Shown here: positions 24,175-35,715 of the stretch, piece after piece
Position numbering within the stretch: the stretch's first letter is position 1
Layout of the letters: every line of letters begins with the position of its first letter
DNA from: Dichetophora obliterata
Taxonomy: Eukaryota; Arthropoda; Insecta; Diptera; Sciomyzidae
Assembly: GCA_963920525.1 (NCBI GenBank)
Contig: OY986438.1
Location: 126,486,920-126,550,919, forward strand
Direction of reading: 5' to 3'
Length of the DNA stretch: 64,000 nucleotides
Made by a program: the position numbers and the translations under genes
The notes under the pieces: generated by a model
What the model was told of the DNA's origin: nothing
What the model saw: only the letters and a program-made list of their open reading frames with translations
The model's database searches: none

Positions 24175-24661
24175 GGCCTTTTCCACACTTGGTCAACGCA
24201 ATTCCAACACAACTTCAACGCAACAGCGAAAAAGTTGAAAAGCAATGCAACTATAAACCGAATGCTTTCAGACTTGCTTCAAAAGTCATGCAACATATAA
24301 TAATTGTTATTATATAAAACTCATGTTTTTCGACTTCTTGCACTGATTTAATATTTAACACTTGCTCATTCATCTTGCAAACTATTTCTTCTTCATTTAG
24401 ACTCTATTAGGAACTAATTAATTAGCTTATTCACCTTGATTAATATAAAGCCTATTGCACTACAAATACTTGAATTCACAAAACAAACAAACTGATGCAA
24501 CACGTCGCCGATGAAAATTGCGGAAAGCCGCGTTGCGTTGAACAGGTTGAGAACGTGTCGAGAACTTGTTGCGTGCAAGTTGCTTAATCTGAAGGTTCCA
24601 GTATAAATACACAGGCTAGCAACTTGAGTTGGAGTTGCGTTGACCAAGTGTGGAAAAGGCC
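24175..24661. mobile_element. PIF/Harbinger-type MITE with TAA duplication
   Basis: The left end GGCCTTTTCCACACTTGGTC and the inverted right end are identical for over 25 bases, then continue alike with a few changes. TAA flanks both sides (24172-24174 and 24662-24664), the 3-bp TWA duplication typical of PIF/Harbinger. Inside, variants of AACGCAA and CAACTT recur in both orientations. No transposase is encoded. Confidence 0.75.
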
Positions 24662-24664
24662 TAA

Positions 24665-26589
24665 GAAGCGAGGTTGAAATGGCAAACTGAATTCGGCGAA
24701 TAACAATAATCATAAAAATATTAAAGTTGTTGTAAAAGAGTGGAAAGAGTTGGGCGCTGGGCATCGCTGGTTGACACAATAATCTGCCTATTCTTGGATT
24801 TGTTTGACTTTTTGTGATTTTAAGGGTATGTTTGAAATGAAAAGTATGCAATTACATTGAAATAAAGCCGGCCTACAATCTCTATTATCTCTCGTTAAAA
24901 TATTTTCAATTTGTTTTTATTTTGTAATATCCAGTAATACAAAAAAGTGACTTTTTAAGTTTTTTTACATGTAGCGTGTCTTCGTGTGCCCTTTAACCTA
25001 TTTCCATTTAACAAAATGTTATTTTCGATGTCGCAATAAAAGCTCGTTCAGCCTTGATGTGAGATATCATGAATTTGACAAATAAAGGCCCACTTTTTTA
25101 AATTTTTTGTAGAAAGTATTATTTTTTGAACTCTTATTTAACTCATAAGCCTGCAAAAGGTGTACTATGCACTTCCTTTTTCTATTCTGTTTGGCTTTTA
25201 CAAAAGCAACATACCAAAGTTCCATTTTTTTTGCAAAATAAATTATAGTTTTTCTAATACTAACGTAGATTGGCTTTTGAAAAAAATTGAACAAAATTAG
25301 GAAAAGGAGATACAAAGTTAATGGATTACACAATTAATAATGGTAAGGTTTTTAAGAAAATGGGACCTCATTAGTTTAAGTCATATATCTTTATAGTGTA
25401 CTTATAAAATAGTTTTGTTGTTACATTTGAAATAGGAAGCTTTAAGCACTATATCATAGTTTTCATGATTTTTTTTTATGGCGTGTAACCCCTTCCAAGG
25501 CACGATAAGAAACCGGTAAAATTCTACGAAATTTTTATTCACATTTATTTATTAAAGTAAAATATTGAAAAAAAAATTATAAAATGTTATCCTTGAAAGA
25601 TTTTTCAAAGCAGTGCAAAAGTATAAGCAAAAACGTACTAATAATAGTGGTATTTGAACCCTAAAAAAGTAGTATATGTGCCGTGGTTTAAGTTCAGAGA
25701 AATGCATGTGCTATTTTATTGCATGAGTAAAGAAGTTCATCATTAATGTCAAATGGGTTGACGTTGTATCGAAACACTTTGCTAGTTCTACTGTGCTCAC
25801 TAATTTAATAAAAAGACTGAACTTATTTTTGTGCCTGAAAATTCCAAAATACCAGGCCTGTCCCTATCCTGACCTTCCCTTCGCTTTAGATATTCAAATT
25901 CCCACAGAAAAAAGTTCAAAGTTATTCTAATTTTAATTTTATTTCTAAAAACACATCTTTGTCTGTGTTTTTGAAAATCTATATTTTTATATTACATAGT
26001 CAAAAAATTTCAAATCCATACCTGCAAAATATATCCCACCTCTACTTAGCCTTTAAAAAAGGCTCAAACCAAAAAAGTAGACATTAAATCAACAATAATT
26101 TCAATTGCCAACACTGTAAGCAGTGAAAAACATGCAGAATTTTCAATTATTGATAGTAAGCAAATAAAAATAATAAATAAAACGCAATTTAAATCCGTAC
26201 ATTACATCAATCTAAAAGAGAATTTATTGAAAACGTTTATTACTAGCTGAGTAAATCCGTCAGAGAGTTAGTGTATGCATGTGTGTGTGTCTGTGCATGT
26301 ACGCTTATGTGTGTGCTCTTCTGTTTACAAAGTACGAAAATCATGCCAACCATAAATTTAATAGATTTCGTTTTTCGATCCACACACAAGCAAACATTTG
26401 AACTCACTCAAGCACACACATAGAGATAATCTCTGCATTACTGCACAGTGGTTAGATAATTCAACAATTGGTCACAAAAATTCTTTGATTTTTTAAGCCT
26501 ATTTGATCAGTAAATTTTGTTTTGAAACAGATGCTATTAAGTTTAAATAGAAATAGGATAATCATCTCAGCAAACTAAACTTTTCAAAA
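24665..26589. other. AT-rich stretch, nothing recognised
   Basis: Stop-rich; a short TG/CA-alternating tract lies near 26278-26320. No gene found. Confidence 0.5.
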
Positions 26590-26785
26590 TCGTAACGAAT
26601 TCGTAACGAATATTTCGGAAACTTTCAGATTTCGGAATCTGAGTTCGTTGCGATATCGTAAAGAAAATCGTATGAACTGGATGAGACGACCTCGTAACGA
26701 AATCGTAGCGAATTGTATTTACGAAATTGAAACGAAATGAAGTTACGAAACCATAACGAAATGTATGTAGTTGCAAGATTCGTTA
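26590..26785. repeat. Cluster of degenerate TCGTAACGAA motifs
   Basis: The decamer TCGTAACGAA or a close variant (TCGTAGCGAA, CCATAACGAA, TCGTTACTTA) occurs about eight to ten times in 200 bases at irregular spacing. The pattern fits a decayed short tandem repeat, or clustered binding sites. Confidence 0.6.
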
Positions 26786-27930
26786 CTTACTCTTTATAAA
26801 ATTAATTGGCTATTTATAGTACCTATACCCAACCTCCTGCAAATAATTCTAAATTAGTAAATAAATAAAGGCGTCAATGTTTAATTATTAAGCAGTTGTT
26901 AGCTCGAGTTGACAGTCCTCAACTATGGATTGAACAAGTTCCTCGCGGCCACTCATTAAAATACTTACTGTTGCTGTTGTTGGCATTGATTTTTTTTGTT
27001 TGGGAAATAAGTAAGTCCACAAGCATTGCGACATTAAATATTTCTTAAAGAGCGACCATCGAAAGCAATTAATTAAAGAAATTAAAAGTATTTTATCTCA
27101 ATACTAGTTTTATCCTATGCTGTTAGAGAATGAGATAGAATAAACAGTGTTTTCTATTTATTATTTAGCGCCAGCACATATTGAAACTCGATATAAATTC
27201 GTATCAAAATCAAAACTCTTCTGATGTAACGAAATAGTTACAATTTTTTTTACGACAGCTCAAAATAGTCACAAATTAGTCGAAATTTTAACAAAGTCGT
27301 CAAGTTTGGTTCGGCGGGATGGTACGTACACAATTAGCAGAAATTTGCTTTCAGGAATATAACTTAATCACTTCTTCATAATGAAGCAACAAAGTAACAA
27401 ACAAGTACACGATTTGAATTCAAAAGTGGAAATACATCACCGTAAGCATAGACCTTAAGAGTTCTCGTTTGTTCCCTCGGTTTAAATACTAAGCCCAAAC
27501 GAACAGTGTTCGCTATAAATTTATCTAATAAACATTTTTATTTAATATTATAACTTTATGTTTAGTGGATTACTACTTAGTGCGCATTTTTGTGAACAAG
27601 AAAGAAAAGTTTTAGATTTGTGCAATGTGTGATTCATTTGGTCTAAGGAAATTAATTTTATTTTGTTTGCAGAGTCTCGTTCGGAAGATCACTCAATAAC
27701 ACTCAATTTTTTACCAAAACTATAAGACATTACTATATAGGAATGAAAATTAGTGCATGATGGTTCTCAAGGTTGCTGATTTCTAATCCTATGTCAAATC
27801 TTTTAAACTAAAAATGGTGGCTCCAAGATGGGGCATATATTTTCAAATATTTTCTGATTTGTTTGCAAATTGGTAGTCTGGGGTTAAAACAAACGCTTAT
27901 TATGTATCTGATGCAAACATTTTTATATAT
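26786..27930. other. AT-rich stretch, nothing recognised
   Basis: No frame or RNA gene. A TATA-like CTATAAATTTATC lies near 27511, but nothing coding follows. Confidence 0.4.
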
Positions 27931-28016
27931 TTAGCCTTTGTAGTCTAGTGGAGAGTGCGCTAGCCTATCAACCCAGAGGTCCCTGGTTCGAATCCGGGTT
28001 CGGACAAGGTTTTTTT
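27931..28016 (+). ncRNA. tRNA-like pol III unit (SINE head or degenerate tRNA)
   Basis: The A box TAGTCTAGTGG (27941-27951) and B box GGTTCGAATCC (27985-27995) both match the pol III consensus exactly, 33 bases apart as in a tRNA. A run of seven T (28010-28016) follows at once as a terminator. The T arm pairs (CCTGG with CCGGG). The acceptor does not close as a normal 7-bp stem: CCTTTGT can pair with ACAAGG only with a bulge and five extra bases before it. The anticodon stem also pairs poorly, so I assign no amino acid. Best read as a transcribable tRNA-derived unit rather than a working tRNA. Confidence 0.6.
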
Positions 28017-29793
28017 CACTTTCTTTGTTCTTTCCTACATTTAAAAATTATGGAAAACTAAAAATCCACAGCTAAATTGTGCAAAATGTGGAAATAAAGA
28101 ACAGGAACAAGTAAGGGCTGGAAATGCTTGCCGAGGTTAAAGCATAACACTAGCCTTGGTTAAAAGCAATTCAAATTGTCTTTCACGTTTGTTTCGCTTA
28201 ATCAATAATTTATTGACAAATACAAATACAACAGTATATTATATTTAATAAAAAATAAGACGCAAAAAATGACATCAGGACTGTCAATCAAAACTATTAA
28301 ACTGTAAATTGTTTAAAAAATCCATATATTATATATTGGTTACCTAAAAACACTGCTTTCAGTTATAATATTTTGCAGGTATGGATTTGTATTCATATAT
28401 TCAGAATATAATTCAGAATATATATTAAGTTTTTAAATTTAATTTGAAGTTTTATATTTTTAAAAACCTAAGAAATTTGGTGCATTTTTGAAGAAAAGCG
28501 CATTTTTTCGCCCTTTTGACGGATTTTAGAATTGAAAAGTTGGCAACACTATATACAGAGCCCCATGGGTTTTTGTTAGAGTGTAATGCTGCTCTAATAT
28601 TTGGTGTATTCATAGTACTATCCTATTTCTGGATATTTACAGCATACCAAATCTTATACTTCGGGCGAAGTACGTTACCGCTGCCGTTATTGAAAGCGTT
28701 TGCTTGGACAAATGCTGAAATGATGGGATCGGAACTATCTATAGGTTTTATAAAATCATCCGTCAAGCCATCAACACGACTTGTTTTTCGAGCATGATGG
28801 AATCTATCTGATTATTATAAATTATTTCTTGATTCAGCTGCGTCTGATCCGTAAATTTCTACATGAAGTACTTGTATTCGCCAGTCTCTCTTTTGAGTGT
28901 ACTAATACATTATGAATGTCATTCTTTAGCGATGACAATTGCTTAGTAATTTTTAATCGAACACTGTTACTGCTACACGTCAGTCATAATATTTAGACTT
29001 GAATCTTTTATAACTTCTTGAGGATTTCATCTTTTTAAAAGAAATATTCTTGTATTAGCTGTTTTTTTTTAAATAACCTCCGTTTGCTTCTTTGAAATAT
29101 AATTTTTACTTTACATTTCTAATTACAAAATAGCTTATAGAGCTCTCTTTCATCTTGCGTAATCTGTACGCCATACATCAAATATTTTTTATTTATCAAT
29201 TTGTGCTTCTCCTAGAAAAATAAAACATTTGTTCAGCGAAGTCAAAAATATGCAAATAGAAATGAGTTATTCTTATGCATAATTTAATGTCTTAACAAGA
29301 AATGCTAATCGCATGGATCGCGTTACTATGAAAATTTTTTATAACTTATTAAAATCAACATATATAAACAGTTTATACCATTTTGAGGTTAATTCAATGA
29401 ATTAAATAATTAAATCACGTTTTTTAATGCAATTTTGAGTTTACGCTTTTACCTATTCTTGTTTATTAAGTAAAGAAAAATTACGATTGATAACAAAAGT
29501 AAATTTCATCAACATGCTAACTAAAAATCCACTATTTTAAAACAAAAAGAAATGCGTTTTTTATATAAGTTTCTTAATCTGAAAATAAATAAGAGGAATG
29601 CCCAATATCTAATGTTTATCTTTCCGGAGACACCATTTTGAACCGATCTAGGAGACGAAATCTAAATCGAAAAACTTTATATATTTTTTATAATTGAATG
29701 TGATCATTGATGATTTTACAAGATTTAATTTTGAGCTCTAGGCCAAATAAGTTTTGAAAAAGGCAAAAACAACAACTCTGTATAGAGTTCATC
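28017..29793. other. Sequence without a confident gene
   Basis: On the minus strand at about 28797-28630 an open stretch reads ARKTSRVDGLTDDF and NVLRPKYKIWYAVNIQ, ending at a stop. It is less biased than its surroundings but too short to identify. The plus-strand frame over the same bases (28516-28797) looks like a shadow. Confidence 0.35.
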
Positions 29794-29851
29794 ACACTAC
29801 AGACTATACAGATTGTTTCGAAAGGTGCTACCCATTCATCTTCAGTAGTAT
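29794..29851 (-). ncRNA. Hammerhead-ribozyme-like motif, copy 2
   Basis: The minus strand has the intact core CTGAAGA (29839-29845), a stem II hairpin with loop GTAGCA, core GAAAC (29815-29819), and the triplet GTC (29802-29804). The outer strands ATACTA and TAGTGT can pair with one wobble, although two bases intervene after GTC, which would weaken stem I. Flanking similarity to copy 1 continues on the far side (GAGT..ATT and ATGACCAA). Both invariant cores are intact here, so this is the copy to test first. Confidence 0.45.
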
Positions 29852-30099
29852 TGAGTGATTATAAAATGACCAAATCACTGTTTACGTTTTACTTTATGTG
29901 ACAAAACTGTTTTTTATTGTTCAAGAAATCGAGCACTAAATTATAAGTAACTGAAAATAATGGCATGCAATTTGAAACTGATGTCAAAGATAATACTACC
30001 AATTTCAAAATTAATTATATAAACAGCCGTATCTATGAAGCGCGCACAGTTTAAGAAGACCACTCCCGTTTACATTTGATCTTAGGTTCTTTACTTATT

Positions 30100-31472
30100 G
30101 TTTTAGTTAGTTTATAGTGGGCTCATGTGCACCGCGACCCATAAGATCTATTGTGCATGCCCTTAATTAACACTCCAGATTTAGGCTTTTTATATATTTA
30201 AGCACTATCAAATTTTTAATTGTGGACGGGGGCACCACTTCCCCTCCAAAATGGAGGCATCTTAGGCTATGGGTAGCCGGACATTCACATAGAATGTGTT
30301 CGGGGGTTTCTTTTTCCTCCTCGCATAGTCTGCAGACGTCGGATTCAGAAAGACCCATCTTTTTAAGATGGTATCTGAGTGAGCAGTGACCTGTGAAGAA
30401 ACTGGTGAGAATTCTAAGGTTTGCTTTGGTAAGCTTGAGTAAATCTTTGGATTTTGCTTTAATTGGAGTAAAAAATCTCTTAGATTGCCTTTGTCCATTA
30501 GTGTTGTTCCAGTGGCACTGAAATTTTTTATCTTCCCATATTCTAGTTTTTTCTAGAATGTAGCCTTTTGCTAAGCTACAGAATGGTTCAGGTCCTAAGA
30601 GTTCGGGACACTCCTCTTTTGCCAAGGCAGTTCGCCCTTTCGTTGCCCTCGAATCCTCCGTGACCTGGAACCCTCTATTATTATATTTTGTTGCTTTGTC
30701 CCAGCGTATTTAAAAGCTTTACGCAGTTAGAGGATAGTCTTGATTCAAGTTCGTAGGCTTGAAGGGCTTTGAAAGCCGCTTGACTATCTGAAAGTATGTA
30801 GATGTGAGCCCCTGTTGAAAGCCTGCGGAGACATTCTCTGACACAAACTTCAATTTCATATGCCTCCGCCTCGAATATTGTCGGCGTGTATCCCATTTGG
30901 AAGACCTTTTTTGAACTTGGGATCATATATACCCGCTCCCGTTACTCCATTTTCGAATTTTGACCCATCAGTGTACCATATCTGTGAGCCAGCATCAGCT
31001 GTGAAGCTATCATTCCTCCATAACTGCCTATTAGGTATAACGACCTTGTATCGTTTTGTGAAGTTTACCTTCGGCAGCATCCTGTCGGGGATTTTTAAAA
31101 AGGGGTCATTTTCGAAGGTTTTTAGTATCTTCATGTGACCCGTAATTTTCCCTGCCTTGTAATCACCGATTTCCTCCATTCTTAGTGCACTTAGACATGC
31201 CTAGTTTTCGATAATGATACTAATGCACGCCATTCTTTGCAGCATTGTCAGTTGATTAGCTGCTGTGCACTATTGGACCTTGGGCCACCATGCAAGTGCT
31301 GCATACGTAACCATAGGTCTCACAATTGTTGTAAACGTTCAATAAATAATTTTCGGTTTGAGGCTCCACATTTTGCTATGGAGGCGTTGACAGGCAAAAA
31401 TGGCTGCCCTGCCTGTAATTGAATCTAGGTGGGTGTTCCAACGGAGCTGCCTGTCAAAAACCACTCCTAAGT
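30100..31472 (-). pseudogene. LINE fragment: RT thumb plus RNase H domain and C-terminal zinc knuckle
   Basis: From about 31470 the minus strand reads GVVFDRQLRWNTHLDSITGR, then LKPKIIY and RPMVTYAALAWWPKVQ, the end of an RT domain. After frameshifts comes an RNase H domain: QIWYTDGSK and GAGIY (first Asp), EAEAYEIEVCVRECLR (Glu), IYILSDSQAAFKAL (second Asp), and VPGHGGFEGNERANCL in a shifted frame near 30640 (His, Asn). The tail carries CRLCEEEKETPEHILCECPA, a CCHC finger. RT followed by RNase H and this finger points to the I/LOA-type LINEs. The RT palm and ORF1 are missing (5' truncation). The 3' end lies near 30100, where a GGTCGCGGTGCACATGAGCC block resembles the usual untranslated tail. 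Confidence 0.85.
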
Positions 31473-33670
31473 TAGTAAATATCTAAATATAGATTTAACT
31501 AAAGATACTTAGATCTTAGTATTTTAAACGCTGATACACGTAATTTGGTTTAATTTCTTGTTTTTTAGATTACGTTGATCGCTGTTGTTACTCTATTGGG
31601 TTATTGTATGAAAATAAGAAGAAAATAATTTTGAAGAAAGATAACAAATTTTTGTTTTAATTTTTAAAGTTTCCTTTGGTACCAATAGTTTTAACAGCGA
31701 TAAAAATTATCCACTATTATGGAATGAAGTTTCTTTATGATTCATGATGAAATTAATAGCTAGAACCAAAATTAGATATGATCGATATTGTAAAAGTTAT
31801 TTTAAATTTGACCCTTTAAAACATTGATTTTGTTCCTTTGGTCTGTTAAAAACTTAAATCTTTTAAAATATGAATGTGTGAAATATAAATTTAGCTACAT
31901 TTTTTCATTAAAAAACAAAAATGTAAAACTTTGTAAAAAAAATAATTTTTCGGAACAAAAGTATTGCCTTATAATGCATATACGTTAACTCATCAAAATC
32001 AATGAATTTTGCAAAGTCAAACAATCCAATGTTCTTCTCAAGCTTCAGCACCTCAGGCCACTGTGCAGTTTTCGTGTTTATGTATGTGTGTGTGTGTGTG
32101 TGTGTGCGTTTGCGTGTATGTAATAGGGTGTTAAACGGTGTTGCTTTATCTAATCAAATCAAAATTATCGGTTGCTGGTGTTGTTTATGTTGTTGTTATT
32201 GCTGTTACTTTTGTTGTTGTTACAGCTATTACAACTACAACTACTATTAATGTAAATTTCCATTTGAGCGATATTTTGCGATTTGTAAATAAATCGAATG
32301 CAAAGCATTGGAAAATCAATTTTCGAAAGGTACGTTTTGCCGGAGGGTTAAATTGTTGTTAAGTTGAAGCTAGTAGGACATGATGTAGTTATTTGCAAAT
32401 ACTTATGTTTGGTATGTGTTTGCATGCGTGTCTGTGTGCGTTTTTGTGAATGTTTGTTTCACAGCACATTAACGTGAGTTCGTTGGCAAGCTTTTCGAGA
32501 GCATTTTAAACTTTTCGAGCATTGCAACTGCAAAGTCTCCAAGGAACTGACACAATTTTTCCAGCAGAGCAGCGTTCTAAATGCGGAAGAGCAATGAATG
32601 CTACACTTAAACACTCACACTTACGCAACCCAAAAAAAAAAAAAAAATGTTTATAGCTATGCTTGATATATGTCTGCAATACAGCATGTTGCAAGGAACG
32701 TGTTATAGTTTTTAAGCTTAATAAAATCCCTTGTCGCGCTTGCCGCAGCAGCTGAAACACTATAGCGGTAAAGTTTTTAATATAGCACACATAAATATAT
32801 CATATTTGTATATGTATGGGGATTACCTAGCCAAATATGACATATTTTTATGCCGGAAAATATATAGTTATGTATAAGATTTGGCAAATCTTAAAAATAA
32901 AAATATACCTTAATACACAAATATACTCACACAAATACAGTCACACGTACACGCATTAATAGTTTTTTTTTGGTTTTATTTTGTTTGTTTTGTGACTGTT
33001 CCAAGGTATTAAATCTGCAGCTGCTGTTGCTATTTTTATTCGCTCGTACATAAAACAATAACATCTCTTATATCAGTGACGACAACAACAGCAACAACAA
33101 CTACTAATGCAACAACAACGTGCATGCAACGCAAACAAACATATTTATAGTACTAGTTTTTGCCTTACGATCGCGTTTGTTATTCATAAATTTAACTTTC
33201 GGCGATGTTTGGTATGTGGCTATGTTTACCCAATGCGACATGTGGTGGTCCACAAAGTGCATATTACATACATGTATGTGTGTATTTATTATGTGTGTAT
33301 ATATGCGTGCGTAAATGGTTACGATTGTGTTTTATTGTAACAAACGCATAAACTAACATTTCAACTTTTATAGTATATGAAAGACGCAAGTAAAACATTT
33401 ATTATTTTGCAGTGATCACTTTTACCTAGATTCAGGCTCTGTACAGTGCTTGAAAAGTGCTATTAATGATTATATTCATTCAATTTTCAAGAAATTTTTG
33501 TTTTTATTAATTTCAGTTTGCGTTAATCGCAGTTTTAAAAAATATTTTGATAAAAGTTTGACGCCTCCAAAGTCAATTTCCATTTCAATTTATTAGGCAA
33601 AGTGCTAGAATTTAAGACGGAGGGGTTTTTTGCATGCTGCACTTAAAGTTAATAACAACAATCAATTAAT
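31473..33670. other. Unique-looking sequence with microsatellites, no gene
   Basis: A (TG)n tract lies at 32085-32106 and GTT/TTG-rich trinucleotide text near 32190-32250, with CAA/ACA repeats near 33080-33120. This is typical of fly intergenic or intronic host DNA. Short frames here are translations of those repeats. Confidence 0.45.
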
Positions 33671-33748
33671 AGTAAGGCTTATTTAATTAACTACGTCGTT
33701 TTTGGGCTTAGTAAGGCTTATTTAATTAACTACATCGTTTTTGGGCTT
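33671..33748 (+). repeat. 39-bp perfect-spaced tandem duplication
   Basis: The unit starting AGTAAGGCTTATTTAATTAA occurs at 33671-33709 and 33710-33748 with a single G/A difference (in CTACGTCG versus CTACATCG). It is recent, with no coding content. Confidence 0.95.
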
Positions 33749-34421
33749 AAGATGTAAGTTAATTTATTTGAAAAGAAAAAATAAAAAAAAGTAAAAAGTG
33801 AAGATAGATTATAGTTATACAAAATATTCAACGATTAAACGCTTCAAGTATCATTGATAGGAAACAGATTTAAAGATGTTTGGCAGTGAAATTCACAATC
33901 TGCCTGCACTGACGAAAAACTGTCTGCTAAAGTTTTTGTAATTGTAACTCGGAGCCAAGAGCTTTATTCTTCTGTTAGACCAACAAAACTGAAGTTTCTC
34001 ATACATGTAATGTGAACAATGCGAATGCATTAATAATGTTTGGGTTAGATCAAATTCAATTTTTCAAAATATTTTTAATATTATTTATAGGCTTTTTGAT
34101 CATATGTTAATATGCAATTAAAAACACAGTTGGCTATTTTCCAACATTTTCAAGGGATTTTTTTATTAAATTTCTAAAACAAAAACAAAGAACACTGGAT
34201 TAATATATATATGAATTTACATAAAGCGACATAGTAGAAGATTTGAATGATTATTTTTTTGAAAAATTTTAAAAAGACATGAACTTACAAAATTATGTGT
34301 GTGGCATATGTAACTTATTGGTAACTTTTTAAGAACAATATAAAAACTTTTGACAAATTTACAGGACTTTTGCAAAAACTAAGGAAAAAACGATGTAAAC
34401 ACAATAAACAGATTTGTTACA
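33749..34421. other. Sequence 3' of the Penelope genes
   Basis: May include the Penelope 3' region, but I see no terminal repeat or hammerhead-like motif in it, so the element boundary is not set. Confidence 0.35.
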
Positions 34422-35700
34422 CTAATTTTTTTCTGAAGCAACAGCATAAATTAAGTTTATGTTGTCTTTGTCTTCTTTGTAGTTCATCGTTGTTTTTGAT
34501 TTTTGTTGTATTCTTAGGCTTTTTAAAGTGTAGCGTGTATTTATTCTTTTCTCTATATCTAAAATTTTAATTTCGTCAAAATCAGCTGTGTGTCCCTTTT
34601 CCATCATATGTTCTGCTAGATCTGTTGATGGTTTTTTGTTTTTAATGTCTGCCTTATGTTCCGTCATTTTTGTTTTTAGTTGTCGCTTTGTTGTGCCTAT
34701 GTAGATTTTGTTGCAGTTTTCTTCTTCGTTTCCATTGCATGTGATTTCATATACGACATTGTTTTGTTCTTGTTTTTCAATTGGTGTTTTTGTTTTCATG
34801 AATAGTTTGTTGAGAGTGTTGTTAGACTTGTGAGCAAAAGTTATTGTGTTTTGTTTTGTTATAGTTCTTAGTTGGCTGTTGGCTGTTGTCTGTTAAATTT
34901 GGTATATATGTAATACTTATGAAGTTTGTATTAGGGTGACCAGGTTGATTTTCTGGTGGTTTGGGTTTTTGTTTAGTTTTTTGAATTTGTTTTGTAATTA
35001 AATTGTTAATTAGTTTATTGGGGTAGTTGTTGTTTAAAAGTATTGTTTTTATTTTGTTTAAATTTTTGTCAATGTATTGTGTGTCGCTGATGTTGATGAC
35101 TTTATTGATTAGGTTGGTTGCGGTGTTTGTTTTGTATTTTATGGGTTGGGTTGAGTGGAAATTAATCATTCTGCCTGAAGCTGTGGGTTTTGTGTACCAA
35201 TCTGTAGTAATTTTGTTGTTTTTCCTGTGCACTCTGACGTCTAAGTATGGTAAGCTATTATTTTGTTCAACTTCAATTGTAAATTGTAATTTATTGTGGT
35301 ATTTGTTAAGTGTGCTGAGGATATATTCCATTTCATTTTTCTTTACAACTGCAAAAATGTCGTCTACGTATTTGGTGATGAATTTGATTATAATGTTTTC
35401 TTTTCTAAGTTGGTCTAAAGTTTCATCAAGTAAGGTATCTAATATTATGTCCGCTATTGTTGATGATAGTGGGTTTCCCATCGGCATTCCATAAGTTTGA
35501 TTGTATATTTTGTCGTCGTATTTAAAATAGTTGTTGTCTTTGAGACAAAATTGTAAGATTTTTAAAAAGTGTTTTTTTTTTGGTATTTTTGTGTGATTTG
35601 TTATTGTCGTCCAACGTTGCATAATGTTTTTAATGGCTAGATGTATGGGTATGTTTGTGAAGAGTGATATGACGTCAAAAATCCTTATACAAAAATATAC
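34421..35700 (-). mobile_element. Penelope-like retroelement, 5'-truncated
   Basis: The minus strand holds an RT domain followed by a GIY-YIG endonuclease, the defining order of Penelope-like elements. These prime from nicked DNA and differ from both LTR and non-LTR retrotransposons. The first recognised residues are in FDVISLFTNIP, RT motif A; everything upstream (N-terminal part, 5' repeat) is missing, and the element meets a LINE fragment at about 35700. Both domains read well, with one frameshift between them, so the copy is younger than most neighbours. Confidence 0.9.
34422..34870 (-). CDS. GIY-YIG endonuclease domain of the Penelope element
   Basis: The frame continues the Penelope polyprotein after the RT. 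It reads VVYEITCN, then NCNKIYIGTTKRQLKTKMTEH, the GIY-YIG core with the conserved Tyr, Gly and Arg, preceded by the spaced Cys residues (ITC, ENC) usual in the group. Further conserved text is LAEHMMEKGHTADFDEIKIL and a C-terminal DKDNINLIYAVASEKN. The first Met in frame is at 34799 but codons back to about 34870 (AHKSNNTLNKLF) clearly belong. It nicks target DNA in this family. I see no stop within the domain. Confidence 0.88.
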
Positions 35701-35715
35701 AATTTCTTGCTTCAA
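34822..35715 (-). CDS. Penelope reverse transcriptase (partial, 3' frameshifted)
   Basis: RT motifs appear in order: FDVISLFTNIP (motif A, with the first catalytic Asp), YGMPMGNPLSSTIADI (motif B), KYVDDIFAVV (motif C, with the two catalytic Asp), then LPYLDVRVHRK and TDWYTKPTASGR, all typical of the Penelope group. The first dozen residues of the frame (MKQEIVYFC) belong to the neighbouring fragment. The frame ends early at 34822. A 7-base unit GTTGGCT stands twice in tandem at 34871-34884 on the plus strand. Seven added bases shift the frame by one, and after this point the family-like text (ITFAHKSNNTLNKLF) continues in the next frame and joins the nuclease. The duplication is therefore the likely single lesion between the two domains. 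Confidence 0.9.
   Translation of the reverse strand: MKQEIVYFCIRIFDVISLFTNIPIHLAIKNIMQRWTTITNHTKIPKKKHFLKILQFCLKDNNYFKYDDKIYNQTYGMPMGNPLSSTIADIILDTLLDETLDQLRKENIIIKFITKYVDDIFAVVKKNEMEYILSTLNKYHNKLQFTIEVEQNNSLPYLDVRVHRKNNKITTDWYTKPTASGRMINFHSTQPIKYKTNTATNLINKVINISDTQYIDKNLNKIKTILLNNNYPNKLINNLITKQIQKTKQKPKPPENQPGHPNTNFISITYIPNLTDNSQQPTKNYNKTKHNNFCSQV

Noticed and set aside
27440..27560. Possible solo LTR with a TATA-like box
   Set aside because: No TG...CA ends with a target duplication, primer-binding site or polypurine tract was visible.
35027..35494. 155-codon plus-strand frame, hydrophobic
   Set aside because: It lies antisense to the Penelope RT, which carries clear catalytic motifs.
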